Shown here: piece after piece, positions 1 to 6,929 of the stretch
Layout of the letters: each line of letters starts with the position of its first letter
Numbering within the stretch: position 1 is the first letter of the stretch
Source: Alphaproteobacteria bacterium
Lineage (GTDB): Bacteria > Pseudomonadota > Alphaproteobacteria > Rhodospirillales > Rhodospirillaceae
Reading direction: 5' to 3'
Assembly (NCBI GenBank): GCA_003250275.1
Contig: QKGW01000120.1
Location: forward strand, 1-11,671
DNA: 11,671 nucleotides
Position numbers and translations under genes: made by a program
Notes under the pieces: model-generated
Database searches by the model: none
Told to the model about the DNA's origin: nothing
What the model saw: the letters and a program-made list of their open reading frames with translations, nothing else

Positions 1-23
1 GGGGGTAGCCCTCAAGTAGGGGT

Positions 24-1226
24 TCACCGCCCGGCGCGCAACCGCTCGGGATTGAGCGGCACGTCGCGCACCACCTGCCCGGTGGTGCCGAGGGACGGCG
101 CCTTCTGGCCATCGACGACGACGTCGAGGCCACCGGCGTTGCCGGTCATCAGCGTCAGGCCCGCGCGGTTCGGCACGCGGAAGCGGTCGCCCGGGTGAAG
201 CAGGCGGGTGAGCACGAGCGAGCCGTTCTCGGTGACCTGCACCCAGGCGTCCGCCGTGGCGACCAGTTCGATGCGCGCGGCGGCATTCTCCTCGCCGTAG
301 ACGCGCGCTTGGCGCGCCACCGTCTCGGGCCCGACCGGCGCGCTGTCGGCGCTCTCCTCCACCGCCGGACGCGGCGGCGGCGCGGGCGGCGCGGCGGGCT
401 TCGGCGCTTCGGCAACCGGCGCGGGAGCCGCGGGCTTCGGCGCTTCGGCGACCGGCACGGGAGCCGCGGGCTTGGGAGCCTCGGCGGCAGGCGGCTTCGG
501 CGCTTCGGTGACCGGCTTCGGCGCGGGAGCGGCGGGCTTGGGCGGCTCGACCGGCTTCACGGCTTCGGGCTTCGGCGCGGGCGTCGCCGGTTTCACTGCC
601 TCGGGCGCGGCAGGCGCCGGCGCGAGCGCGGGGGTTTCCGACTTCGGCGGCTCGGGCTGCACCGGCTCGGGCGCGACCGGCGCTTCCGCCGGGGCTGCGG
701 CGGCGGGCGCCTCGGGCTGCGTGGCGGGCGGCGGCGCGGGTTTGTCGATCTGCTCGTTGAGCGCGGCGGGCAGCTTCGGCAGCAGCGTCGTGGTATCGCT
801 GCCGGAGAGCAGGTACCAGCCCGCGAACAGCAGACCGGCGACCACGATCACGCCGGTGATGATCGAGCCGATCGGCAACCCGAGGGTTTTCACCGGCTTC
901 GGGAAATTCACCGGCTGCGGGGTAATCTGCGGCTGGGTGCCGGTTTCGAGCTTGAAGCGGCGCACCAGTTCCTTGCCGTCGAGGCCGAGCTGATCGCCGT
1001 AGGAGCGGATGAACCCGACCGCGTAGGTGCCGCCGGGCAGCGCCTCGTAGTTCCCCGCTTCGATCGCCTCGAGATACGAGACGCGGATGTTCAGAGTCTC
1101 GGCGACCGACGGCAACTCGACCCCGAGCCGTAGACGCGTCGCCTGCAGCAAAGCGCCAACGGCGCCCTTGGGCGGATTGGCGTCCGCCTGCGCGTCGGCG
1201 GACGCGGGCGTGTGTTGATGTTCCAC
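24..1226 (-). CDS. rodZ: RodZ-like helix-turn-helix membrane protein with DUF4115 domain
   Basis: Predicted 400-residue bitopic inner-membrane protein. Residues about 24-91 form a Cro/C1-type HTH_25 domain (start GALLQATRLRLG, then AGNYEALPGGTYAVGFIRSY). A basic/proline stretch precedes one membrane span at about 115-140. Residues about 160-290 are a very Pro/Ala/Glu/Lys-rich periplasmic linker with repeated VAEAPKPAAP units. Residues about 305-398 match the DUF4115 C-terminal domain. In the RodZ family the HTH binds MreB and the protein supports rod shape and elongation; that role here is inferred from architecture. The start is taken as GTG 1226 because an AGAGGA ribosome site lies about 9 bases upstream; a longer reading frame to 1331 adds 35 unconserved-looking residues. 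It is longer than E. coli RodZ (337 aa), mostly through the linker. It lies 150 bases downstream of ptsP on the same strand. A DNA-binding regulator is the less likely alternative. Confidence 0.85.
   Translation of the reverse strand: MEHQHTPASADAQADANPPKGAVGALLQATRLRLGVELPSVAETLNIRVSYLEAIEAGNYEALPGGTYAVGFIRSYGDQLGLDGKELVRRFKLETGTQPQITPQPVNFPKPVKTLGLPIGSIITGVIVVAGLLFAGWYLLSGSDTTTLLPKLPAALNEQIDKPAPPPATQPEAPAAAAPAEAPVAPEPVQPEPPKSETPALAPAPAAPEAVKPATPAPKPEAVKPVEPPKPAAPAPKPVTEAPKPPAAEAPKPAAPVPVAEAPKPAAPAPVAEAPKPAAPPAPPPRPAVEESADSAPVGPETVARQARVYGEENAAARIELVATADAWVQVTENGSLVLTRLLHPGDRFRVPNRAGLTLMTGNAGGLDVVVDGQKAPSLGTTGQVVRDVPLNPERLRAGR
394..465 (-). repeat. 36-bp tandem repeat in the rodZ linker
   Basis: Two nearly identical 36-base units (394-429 and 430-465) sit head to tail in frame, with a third degraded copy from about 466. 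Each encodes a 12-residue PVAEAPKPAAPA-type unit of the periplasmic linker. The multiple-of-three unit means copy changes would alter linker length without frameshift. This looks like coding tandem duplication rather than a mobile element. Confidence 0.75.
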
Positions 1227-1287
1227 GTTACGTTTTCCTCTATGTCCCCTGTTCCGGCCCAACGACCCCAAGGACCGGAAGGGAGAT

Positions 1288-1316
1288 AGTATGTCCGCAT
1301 CCGTGCGCCCATGCAA
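1288..1316 (-). promoter_or_regulatory. candidate sigma-70-like promoter for rodZ
   Basis: On the minus strand TTGCAT (1316-1311) and CATACT (1293-1288) are separated by 17 bases, upstream of the GTG start at 1226. The -10 matches TATAAT at 4 of 6 positions and the -35 matches TTGACA at only 3 of 6. It would leave a leader of about 55 bases, which contains an imperfect TTCCGG/CCGGAA inverted repeat (1252-1280). Weak prediction from spacing and position only. Confidence 0.25.
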
Positions 1317-1330
1317 TGGCGGAGATGCCA

Positions 1331-1372
1331 CGGAATTACGTCAATTCCGCGCCCCAAGTCACTGAAATTTCA
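1331..1372 (-). terminator. AT-rich hairpins after ptsP, possible terminator or operator
   Basis: A perfect 7-bp hairpin (CGGAATT 1331-1337, five-base loop, AATTCCG 1343-1349) and a 10-bp palindrome TGAAATTTCA (1363-1372) lie just beyond the ptsP stop codon at 1377. The patch is strikingly AT-rich for this GC-rich window. No T-run follows the hairpin on the minus strand, so a classical intrinsic terminator is not well supported. A binding site upstream of rodZ is an equal possibility. Confidence 0.3.
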
Positions 1373-1376
1373 CAAT

Positions 1377-3641
1377 TCAGGGGATCTGAATGCCGCGGTC
1401 CCGGGCATACCCGGCAAGGCTCGAACGGATGCTGTGCTCGGCGCCGCCGATGAGGCGGCGGACCAGACGTCCGGCGTCCTCCGCGTGCATCGACAGGATC
1501 GTCGCCTTGACCGGACCGACCGCCGGACCGTTGACCGAAAGCTTGCGGAAGCCGAGGCCGACGAGCGCGAGCGCGTCGAGCGGGCTCGCCGCCATTTCGC
1601 CGCACACCGAAACCGCCACCTCCGCCGCGTCGCACGCCTCGCGGATGCTGTCGAGCGCCGAGAGGAACGGCGGCGAGAGCAGGTCGTAGCGCTCGGCGAT
1701 GCGCTGGTTGCCGCGGTCGCGCGCGAAGAGGAACTGCGCGAGGTCGTTGGAGCCGATCGAGAGGAAATCGACGCGCGCGAGGATCTGCGGCAGCTGGAAC
1801 GCGAGCGACGGCACCTCAAGCATACAGCCGATCTTGAGGTCGCTCGGCAGCGCCTCGCCGCGCCGTTCCGCGCGGGTGAGTTCGAGGTCGAGGACGCGGC
1901 GCGCGGCGTCGAACTCGGCGACCTCGGCGATCATCGGGAACATCACCGAGAGCGGCCGTCCGTCGGCGGCGCGCAACAGCGCGCGCAGCTGGGCGCGCAT
2001 GATCGCCGGGTGGTCGAGGGTGATGCGGATCGAGCGCCAGCCCATCGCCGGGTTTTCCTCGCCGGCGTTCTGCCAGTACGGCAGCATCTTGTCGCCGCCG
2101 ACGTCGAGGGTTCGGAAGCACACCGGGCGGCCCGCTGCGGCGTCGATCACCGAGCGGTAGAGCGAGGTCTGCACCTCCACGTCGGGGCTGTCGGCGCGCA
2201 CCATGAACGGCAGTTCGGTGCGGTAGAGGCCGATGCCGTCGGCGTTGACCTCTTCGAGCATCGGCAAGTCCGCGAGCAGGCCCGCGTTCATGAAGAGTTC
2301 GACGAGGTGTCCGTCCTTGGTGCGCGCGGGGAGATCGCGCAGCGTGGCGTAGGCCTTCTGCTTCTCGCGGCGCATCTTCACGGTGGCGACGAAGGTGGCG
2401 CTGACGTCCTCGCTCGGGCGGATGAACACCGAGCCGTTGTCGCCGTCGACGATCACCGGATCGCCCGCGCCGATGGTGCCGACGATCTCGGGCACGCGCG
2501 CGACCATCGGCACGTTGAGCGCGCGCGCGATGATCGCGACGTGCATCGAGGGAGACCCCTCCTCCAGCACCACGCCGCGCACGCGCGAAAGGTCGTAGTC
2601 GAGGAGGTCCGCCGGGCCGAGGGTGCGCGCGACGAGGATCGCGTGCTCGGGCATCGCCTTGCGCTCGGTCGGGTCGTGCCCCATCAGGTGGAGCATCAGG
2701 CGGTCGGTGAGGTCTTCGAGGTCGTGCAGGCGCTCGCGGATGTAGGGGTCGACCACCGCCTGCATCCGCGTGCGGTTCTCCTCCTGCGCGCGCTGCACCG
2801 CCGCCTCGGCGGAGAGGCCGCCCGAGATGTGCAGGCGGATGCGCTCGATCCAGCCGCGGTCGGCGGCGAACATCCGGTAGGCTTCGAGAATGTCGCGGTA
2901 TTCGCTTTTGCCGATCGCCTCGGCGGCGAGCATCTCGTCGAGCGCGACGTGCATCCGCTCGAGCGCCTCGTCGAAGCGCCGCGCCTCGGCCTCGGGGTCC
3001 TCGCCGACCAACTGCTTGACGAACGGCACCTTGCGGTGGAGGTAGGCGGTGCCGACGCCGAGGCCGGGCGAAAGCTTGAGGCCGTTGATGCGGAGCGGCA
3101 CCAGCGCGGTGCCGTCGACCGGGATCTGCTCGCGGCGGTCGATGAGATTGCCGGCGGTGAGCAGTTCGGCGAGCACCATCGCCACGGTTTCGAGCGCCTC
3201 GGTCTCCTCCGGCGCGAATTCGCGGGTCTCGATCGTCTGCACCACGATCACCCCGGCGACGCGCGCGGTGCGCACGATCGGCACGCCGAGGAACGAGCGG
3301 TACGGCTCCTCGCCGGTTTCCGGGCGGTAGACGAAGCTCGGGTGCGACCACGCATCCGAAAGCGCGAGCGCGCGCGGGTGCGCGGCGATGAAGCCGACGA
3401 GGCCCTCGCCGACGCGCAGGCGCGTCTGGTGCACGGCGGACTTGCGCAGGCCTTCGGTGGCGAAGAGTTCGAGCACCTCGCCCGCGCGCATCACGTAGCA
3501 CGAACACACCGCCGCCTGCATCTCCTCGGCGATGCAGCGGACGATGACGTTCAACCGGTCCTCGGGGAGGCCGGGTTTCGCCATCACATCGCGGATCCGC
3601 CCCAGGAGGCGGCGCGAGACGACGGCGGCGTCTCCAGGCAT
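1377..3641 (-). CDS. ptsP: Phosphoenolpyruvate-protein phosphotransferase PtsP (enzyme I of the nitrogen PTS)
   Basis: A 754-residue cytoplasmic protein, close to E. coli PtsP (748 aa). It takes phosphate from PEP and passes it to NPr in the nitrogen PTS. Order: N-terminal GAF domain (about 20-165), enzyme I N-terminal helical domain (about 185-310), phosphohistidine swivel domain with His367 in SPSMHVAIIARAL, and C-terminal PEP-binding barrel. Barrel motifs are GIGLYRTELPFM (469-480), FRTLDVGGDKMLPY (509-522), MLEVPS (608-613), FLSIGSNDLAQF (626-637) and VCGEMAASP with catalytic Cys680. All key residues appear intact. In alphaproteobacteria the GAF domain has been reported to bind glutamine and inhibit autophosphorylation; that is family knowledge, not visible here. 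The ATG overlaps the upstream flavoenzyme stop codon (TGATG, one shared base), so translational coupling is likely; an AAGG site lies about 9 bases upstream. No NPr or EIIA-Ntr gene is in the window. Confidence 0.96.
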   Translation of the reverse strand: MPGDAAVVSRRLLGRIRDVMAKPGLPEDRLNVIVRCIAEEMQAAVCSCYVMRAGEVLELFATEGLRKSAVHQTRLRVGEGLVGFIAAHPRALALSDAWSHPSFVYRPETGEEPYRSFLGVPIVRTARVAGVIVVQTIETREFAPEETEALETVAMVLAELLTAGNLIDRREQIPVDGTALVPLRINGLKLSPGLGVGTAYLHRKVPFVKQLVGEDPEAEARRFDEALERMHVALDEMLAAEAIGKSEYRDILEAYRMFAADRGWIERIRLHISGGLSAEAAVQRAQEENRTRMQAVVDPYIRERLHDLEDLTDRLMLHLMGHDPTERKAMPEHAILVARTLGPADLLDYDLSRVRGVVLEEGSPSMHVAIIARALNVPMVARVPEIVGTIGAGDPVIVDGDNGSVFIRPSEDVSATFVATVKMRREKQKAYATLRDLPARTKDGHLVELFMNAGLLADLPMLEEVNADGIGLYRTELPFMVRADSPDVEVQTSLYRSVIDAAAGRPVCFRTLDVGGDKMLPYWQNAGEENPAMGWRSIRITLDHPAIMRAQLRALLRAADGRPLSVMFPMIAEVAEFDAARRVLDLELTRAERRGEALPSDLKIGCMLEVPSLAFQLPQILARVDFLSIGSNDLAQFLFARDRGNQRIAERYDLLSPPFLSALDSIREACDAAEVAVSVCGEMAASPLDALALVGLGFRKLSVNGPAVGPVKATILSMHAEDAGRLVRRLIGGAEHSIRSSLAGYARDRGIQIP

Positions 3642-4696
3642 CAGGCCACGCCTTGAGAAGATTCCGGCGACGCCGCGGCGGGCGAGCGGGCTTCGATCGC
3701 GTCGAGCGCCTGGCCGACCACCTCTTCGAGGATCGCCGCGACGCTCTGCTCGGAGGTCACCATGCCGACGCTCTGCCCCGCCATCAGCGAGCCGTTCTCA
3801 ACGTCGCCGTCGATCACCGCGCGGCGCAGCGCGCCCGCCCAGAAGTGCTCGATTTCGAGCTGGGCCGACTTCTGGTCGACTTCGCCGCGGTGGAACTTCT
3901 CGATCACCTCGCGCTGCACCTCCATGAACCGGTCGGTGCCGGCGTTGGCGATGGCGCGCACCGGGATCACCGGGAACTGCGGGTCGATCTGCACCGAGGT
4001 CACCGCGTCGCGGGCCGAGGCGCGGATGAACGCCTGCTTGAACTTGGGGTGCGCGATGCATTCGTGCGCGCAGACGAAGCGGGTGCCGAGCTGCACCCCC
4101 GAAGCGCCCATTTCGAGGTAGGAGAGCATCGCCTCGCCGCGGCCGATGCCGCCCGCGACGAACACCGGAACCTGCGGCGCCATCGTCGGCAGGATTTCCT
4201 GCGCGAGCACGCTGGTCGAGACCGGGCCGATGTGGCCGCCCGCCTCGGCGCCCTCGATCACGAGAGCGTCCGCGCCCGCGCGGACCAGCTTCTTCGCCAG
4301 CACCAGGGCCGGCGCGAAGCACACCACCTTGGCGCCGAAATCCTTGATCCGCTTGATCGCCGCCGCGGTGGGCAGGCCGCCCGCGAGGACCACGTGGCCG
4401 ATCTTGGCGGCGCCGCAGACGTCGATCAGCGCGTCGAGCTCGGGGTGCATGGTGATCAGGTTGACGCCGAAGGGCTTGTCGGTGAGCGCCTTGGTCGCCG
4501 CGATTTCGGCTTCCAGAAGGTGCGGCGGCATCGAGCCCGAGGCGAGCACGCCGAAGCCGCCCGCGTTCGAAATCGCCGCCACGAGGTGGCGCTCCGACAC
4601 CCAGCTCATCGCGCCGCCGAGAATCGCATACTCGCACCCGAGGAATTCCCGTCCGCGCCGCCACAGGCGATCGAGGTCTTTATACGCTTGCCGCAC
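3641..4696 (-). CDS. FMN-dependent nitronate monooxygenase / FabK-like oxidoreductase
   Basis: A 351-residue soluble TIM-barrel flavoprotein of the 2-nitropropane dioxygenase superfamily. Motifs in order: GGAMSWVSERHL with AISNAGGFGVLASG (27-55), KPFGVNL (74-80), EGAEAGGHIG with His155 (148-157), AGGIGRGEA (181-189), GVQLGTRF (200-207) and GDVENGSLMAGQSVGM (297-312). The middle motifs bind FMN phosphate and carry the His common to nitronate monooxygenases and FabK enoyl-ACP reductases. The AGGHIG and GSLMAGQ stretches look FabK-like, so the substrate cannot be decided from sequence: nitronate oxidation or enoyl-thioester reduction. GTG at 4696 is chosen because GGAGA lies six bases upstream; a GTG at 4702 would abut that site with no spacing. 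The last base of its stop region overlaps the ptsP start. It lies 112 bases after lysC on the same strand, so a lysC-flavoenzyme-ptsP transcript is possible. Confidence 0.88.
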   Translation of the reverse strand: MRQAYKDLDRLWRRGREFLGCEYAILGGAMSWVSERHLVAAISNAGGFGVLASGSMPPHLLEAEIAATKALTDKPFGVNLITMHPELDALIDVCGAAKIGHVVLAGGLPTAAAIKRIKDFGAKVVCFAPALVLAKKLVRAGADALVIEGAEAGGHIGPVSTSVLAQEILPTMAPQVPVFVAGGIGRGEAMLSYLEMGASGVQLGTRFVCAHECIAHPKFKQAFIRASARDAVTSVQIDPQFPVIPVRAIANAGTDRFMEVQREVIEKFHRGEVDQKSAQLEIEHFWAGALRRAVIDGDVENGSLMAGQSVGMVTSEQSVAAILEEVVGQALDAIEARSPAAASPESSQGVA

Positions 4697-4721
4697 GTTC
4701 ACTCTCCAGACAATGGCATTG

Positions 4722-4746
4722 GGCGGAGCGGCATACGCCGTCCGCC
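4722..4746 (-). promoter_or_regulatory. strong hairpin just upstream of the flavoenzyme start
   Basis: GGCGGA (4722-4727) and CGGC (4729-4732) pair with GCCG (4737-4740) and TCCGCC (4741-4746), giving a ten-pair stem with one bulged base and a four-base loop. In the minus-strand transcript it ends about 16 bases before the GGAGA ribosome site. Its outer arms are the same sequences as in the next hairpin at 4767-4796, so alternative pairing is possible. It may be a leader structure or a processing site. Confidence 0.45.
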
Positions 4747-4766
4747 GTTGAAAATCGATGATAGCC

Positions 4767-4796
4767 TCCGCCGCCCGAGCAATCCTGGGCGGCGGA
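4767..4796 (-). terminator. GC-rich hairpin after lysC, possible terminator or attenuator
   Basis: TCCGCCGCCC (4767-4776) and GGGCGGCGGA (4787-4796) form a perfect ten-base-pair stem with a ten-base loop, 12 bases beyond the lysC stop codon in the direction of lysC transcription. On the minus strand a short TTTT comes only about 12 bases after the stem, so termination efficiency is uncertain. The hairpin also has a TTTT on the plus-strand side, but no plus-strand gene ends here. Confidence 0.5.
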
Positions 4797-4808
4797 CGGG
4801 GTTTTCCC

Positions 4809-6026
4809 TTAGCGCGCGTCGAGCCCGTAAGCGGTATGCAGGGCGCGCAGCGCCAGCTCGGTATATTCCTCTTCGATCAGGACGCTGACCTTGATCTCCG
4901 AGGTGCTGATCACGAGGATATTGATGCCGCGTTCCGCGAGCGCCGAAAACATCTTTTGCGCGACGCCCGCATGAGTCCGCATCCCCACGCCGATCACCGA
5001 GAGCTTGACCACGGTGTCGCTGTGGCTGAGGTCGCGGTAGTCGACCACGTCGCGCACCTGCTCGAGCACCTTGAGCGCGCGGCCGAGATCGCTGCGCGGC
5101 ACGGTGAAGGTCATGTCGGTGTGACCCTCCTCCGAGACGTTCTGCACGATCATGTCGACGTTGATGTTGGCCGCGGCGAGCGGACCGAACAGCGCCGCAG
5201 CGATGCCCGGATGATCCTTCACCCCTTGGATGGTGACCTTGGCCTCATCGCGGCTGTAGGCGATGCCGCTCACGATTTCCTTTTCCACGATGTCTTCCTC
5301 GTCGCAAACCAGGGTTCCGGGAATGTCCTCGAAGCTCGACAGCACCTGCAGGTTGACGCGGTACTTCATCGCCATTTCGACCGAGCGGGTCTGCAGGACC
5401 TTGGCGCCGAGCGACGCCATTTCGAGCATTTCCTCATAGGTGATGCGCGGCAGCTTGCGCGCCTTCGGCACGATGCGCGGGTCGGTGGTGTAGACGCCGT
5501 CGACATCGGTGTAGATGTCGCAGCGGTCGGCATTGAGCGCCGCCGCGAGGGCCACCGCCGAGGTATCCGAGCCGCCGCGGCCGAGCGTGGTGACGCGGCC
5601 ATCCGAGCCGATGCCCTGGAAGCCTGCGACCACCGGAATTTCGCCCGCGTTCATGCGTCCGATCAGGTCGTCGGTGTCGATCTCGACGATGCGCGCCTTG
5701 CCGTGCGCGTCGTCGGTGTGGATCGGGATCTGCCAGCCGGCGAAGGAGCGCGCCTTGAGGCCCATCCCCTGCAGCAGAATCGCCAACAGACCAACGGTCA
5801 CCTGTTCGCCGGTCGACACCACCGCATCGTATTCGGCGGTATCGTAGAGCGGGTTGGCTTCCTCGCAATAGGCGACGAGCTGGTTGGTGACGCCGGACAT
5901 CGCCGAGAGCACCACCGCCACCTGATTGCCGGCGTCGATTTCTTTCTTCACCAGCCGGGCGACGTTACGGATGCGCTCCATATTCGCGACCGACGTCCCA
6001 CCGAATTTTTGGACAATACGGGCCAT
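4809..6026 (-). CDS. lysC: Aspartate kinase (aspartokinase)
   Basis: A 405-residue cytosolic enzyme that phosphorylates aspartate with ATP, the first step to lysine, threonine, methionine and diaminopimelate. The N-terminal amino-acid kinase domain has KFGGTSV (7-13), STGEQ (71-75), GRGGSDTSAVALAAAL (149-164) and TDVDGVYTTDPR (173-184). Two ACT domains follow at about 264-335 and 343-402, with QNVSEEGHTDMTFTV (295-309) and ISTSEIKVSVLI (373-384), the features of feedback-sensitive lysine/threonine-binding aspartokinases. Length is typical for the roughly 400-residue monofunctional class with two ACT repeats; no fused homoserine dehydrogenase is present. The ATG start at 6026 begins MARIVQKFGGTS as in the family. 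It is divergent from ubiG across a 147-base gap and lies upstream of the flavoenzyme-ptsP pair. An internal start producing a separate beta subunit, known in some bacteria, cannot be judged here. Confidence 0.97.
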   Translation of the reverse strand: MARIVQKFGGTSVANMERIRNVARLVKKEIDAGNQVAVVLSAMSGVTNQLVAYCEEANPLYDTAEYDAVVSTGEQVTVGLLAILLQGMGLKARSFAGWQIPIHTDDAHGKARIVEIDTDDLIGRMNAGEIPVVAGFQGIGSDGRVTTLGRGGSDTSAVALAAALNADRCDIYTDVDGVYTTDPRIVPKARKLPRITYEEMLEMASLGAKVLQTRSVEMAMKYRVNLQVLSSFEDIPGTLVCDEEDIVEKEIVSGIAYSRDEAKVTIQGVKDHPGIAAALFGPLAAANINVDMIVQNVSEEGHTDMTFTVPRSDLGRALKVLEQVRDVVDYRDLSHSDTVVKLSVIGVGMRTHAGVAQKMFSALAERGINILVISTSEIKVSVLIEEEYTELALRALHTAYGLDAR

Positions 6027-6111
6027 GACACGCTATCTCTGTTCCTCGCCACGCACCGCATCAGGCGGGCGCGGCCGGGGCCTTCCCCCAAAGCCATGTA
6101 AACGGACCGGC

Positions 6112-6141
6112 TTGCCTCGTCACCGGCAGGTTCTTCATACT
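6112..6141 (+). promoter_or_regulatory. candidate promoter for ubiG
   Basis: TTGCCT (6112-6117) and CATACT (6136-6141) are 18 bases apart on the plus strand, each matching the sigma-70 consensus at 4 of 6 positions, about 32 bases before the ubiG ATG. An inverted repeat CGGACCG (6103-6109) / CGGTCCG (6142-6148) brackets the candidate and could be an operator or chance. The 147-base gap must also hold the lysC promoter, which I could not place with confidence. Confidence 0.3.
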
Positions 6142-6173
6142 CGGTCCGCATCCTCTTACGCAAGGGTACAGCG

Positions 6174-6929
6174 ATGACCACCAAAGCGAAAACCGAGACG
6201 CAACAGGGATCGGCCGATCCCGCGGAAATCGCGAAGTTCTCGGCGCTCGCCGACACCTGGTGGGCACTCGAAGGGCCGTTCAAGCCGCTGCACAAGTTCA
6301 ACCCGGTGCGGATCGCCCTGCTCAAGTCCCGCCTCGCCGCGCATTTCGGCCGCGACGAAACCCTCGATCGCCCGTTCGAAGGGCTGACCCTGCTCGACAT
6401 CGGCTGCGGCGGCGGGCTGATCGCCGAGCCGATGGCGCGCATGGGCTTTGCCGTCACCGGCATCGACGCCTCGGAGAAGAACGTCAAGACCGCCGCCAAC
6501 CACGCCGAGCGGATGCGTCTCGACATCGACTACCGCGCGATGAAGCCCGAAGACCTGCCCGAGAGCGCGCAGTTCGACGTGGTGCTCGCGCTCGAAGTCG
6601 TCGAACACGTGCCCGACCGCGCGCTCTTCCTCAAGGCCGCGGCGCGCCCGCTCAAAAGCGGCGGCTTCATCGGCCTCGCGACCCTCAACCGCACGGTCAA
6701 GAGCCTGATGATGGCGAAGATCGGCGCGGAATACGTGGTGCGCTGGCTGCCCGCCGGCACCCACGACTGGCGCGACTTCGTCAAGCCCTCGGAGCTCGCT
6801 CACGACTTGCGCGCGGCGGGGCTCGCCGAGCCCGAGTTCACCGGGCTCACCTACAATCCGCTGCGCGACGCCTGGCGCGCGAGCGACGATCTCTCAGTCA
6901 ATTACATGGCCTGTACGGTGAAACCCTAG
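6174..6929 (+). CDS. ubiG: Ubiquinone biosynthesis O-methyltransferase UbiG
   Basis: A 251-residue class I SAM-dependent methyltransferase that performs the two O-methylations in ubiquinone synthesis, including 3-demethylubiquinol to ubiquinol. Sequence signs are the family N-terminus with WW at 29-30 and LHKFNPVR (39-46), SAM motif I LLDIGCGGG (73-81), an acidic residue ending strand two in GIDAS (Asp98), EVVEHV (141-146) and GTHDW (195-199). Length fits the family (about 240-250). The ATG has AAGGG seven bases upstream. It is one of only two plus-strand genes in the window, divergent from lysC. Its last 36 bases overlap the 3' end of the opposing EAL-protein gene. UbiG is a peripheral membrane enzyme in characterised bacteria; the amphipathic membrane-contact region was not assessed. 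Confidence 0.95.
   Translation: MTTKAKTETQQGSADPAEIAKFSALADTWWALEGPFKPLHKFNPVRIALLKSRLAAHFGRDETLDRPFEGLTLLDIGCGGGLIAEPMARMGFAVTGIDASEKNVKTAANHAERMRLDIDYRAMKPEDLPESAQFDVVLALEVVEHVPDRALFLKAAARPLKSGGFIGLATLNRTVKSLMMAKIGAEYVVRWLPAGTHDWRDFVKPSELAHDLRAAGLAEPEFTGLTYNPLRDAWRASDDLSVNYMACTVKP

Noticed and set aside
361..760. Repeats as a CRISPR array
   Set aside because: Units are adjacent without unique spacers, are in frame, and encode a proline-rich linker.
1311..3656. A 781-codon open frame on the plus strand across ptsP
   Set aside because: It is antisense to a clear ptsP gene, is full of Arg/His/Ala/Asp repeats typical of shadow frames in GC-rich DNA, and shows no domain.
4758..6101. A 447-codon plus-strand frame opposite lysC
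   Set aside because: Shadow of lysC with biased composition and no supported start or domain.
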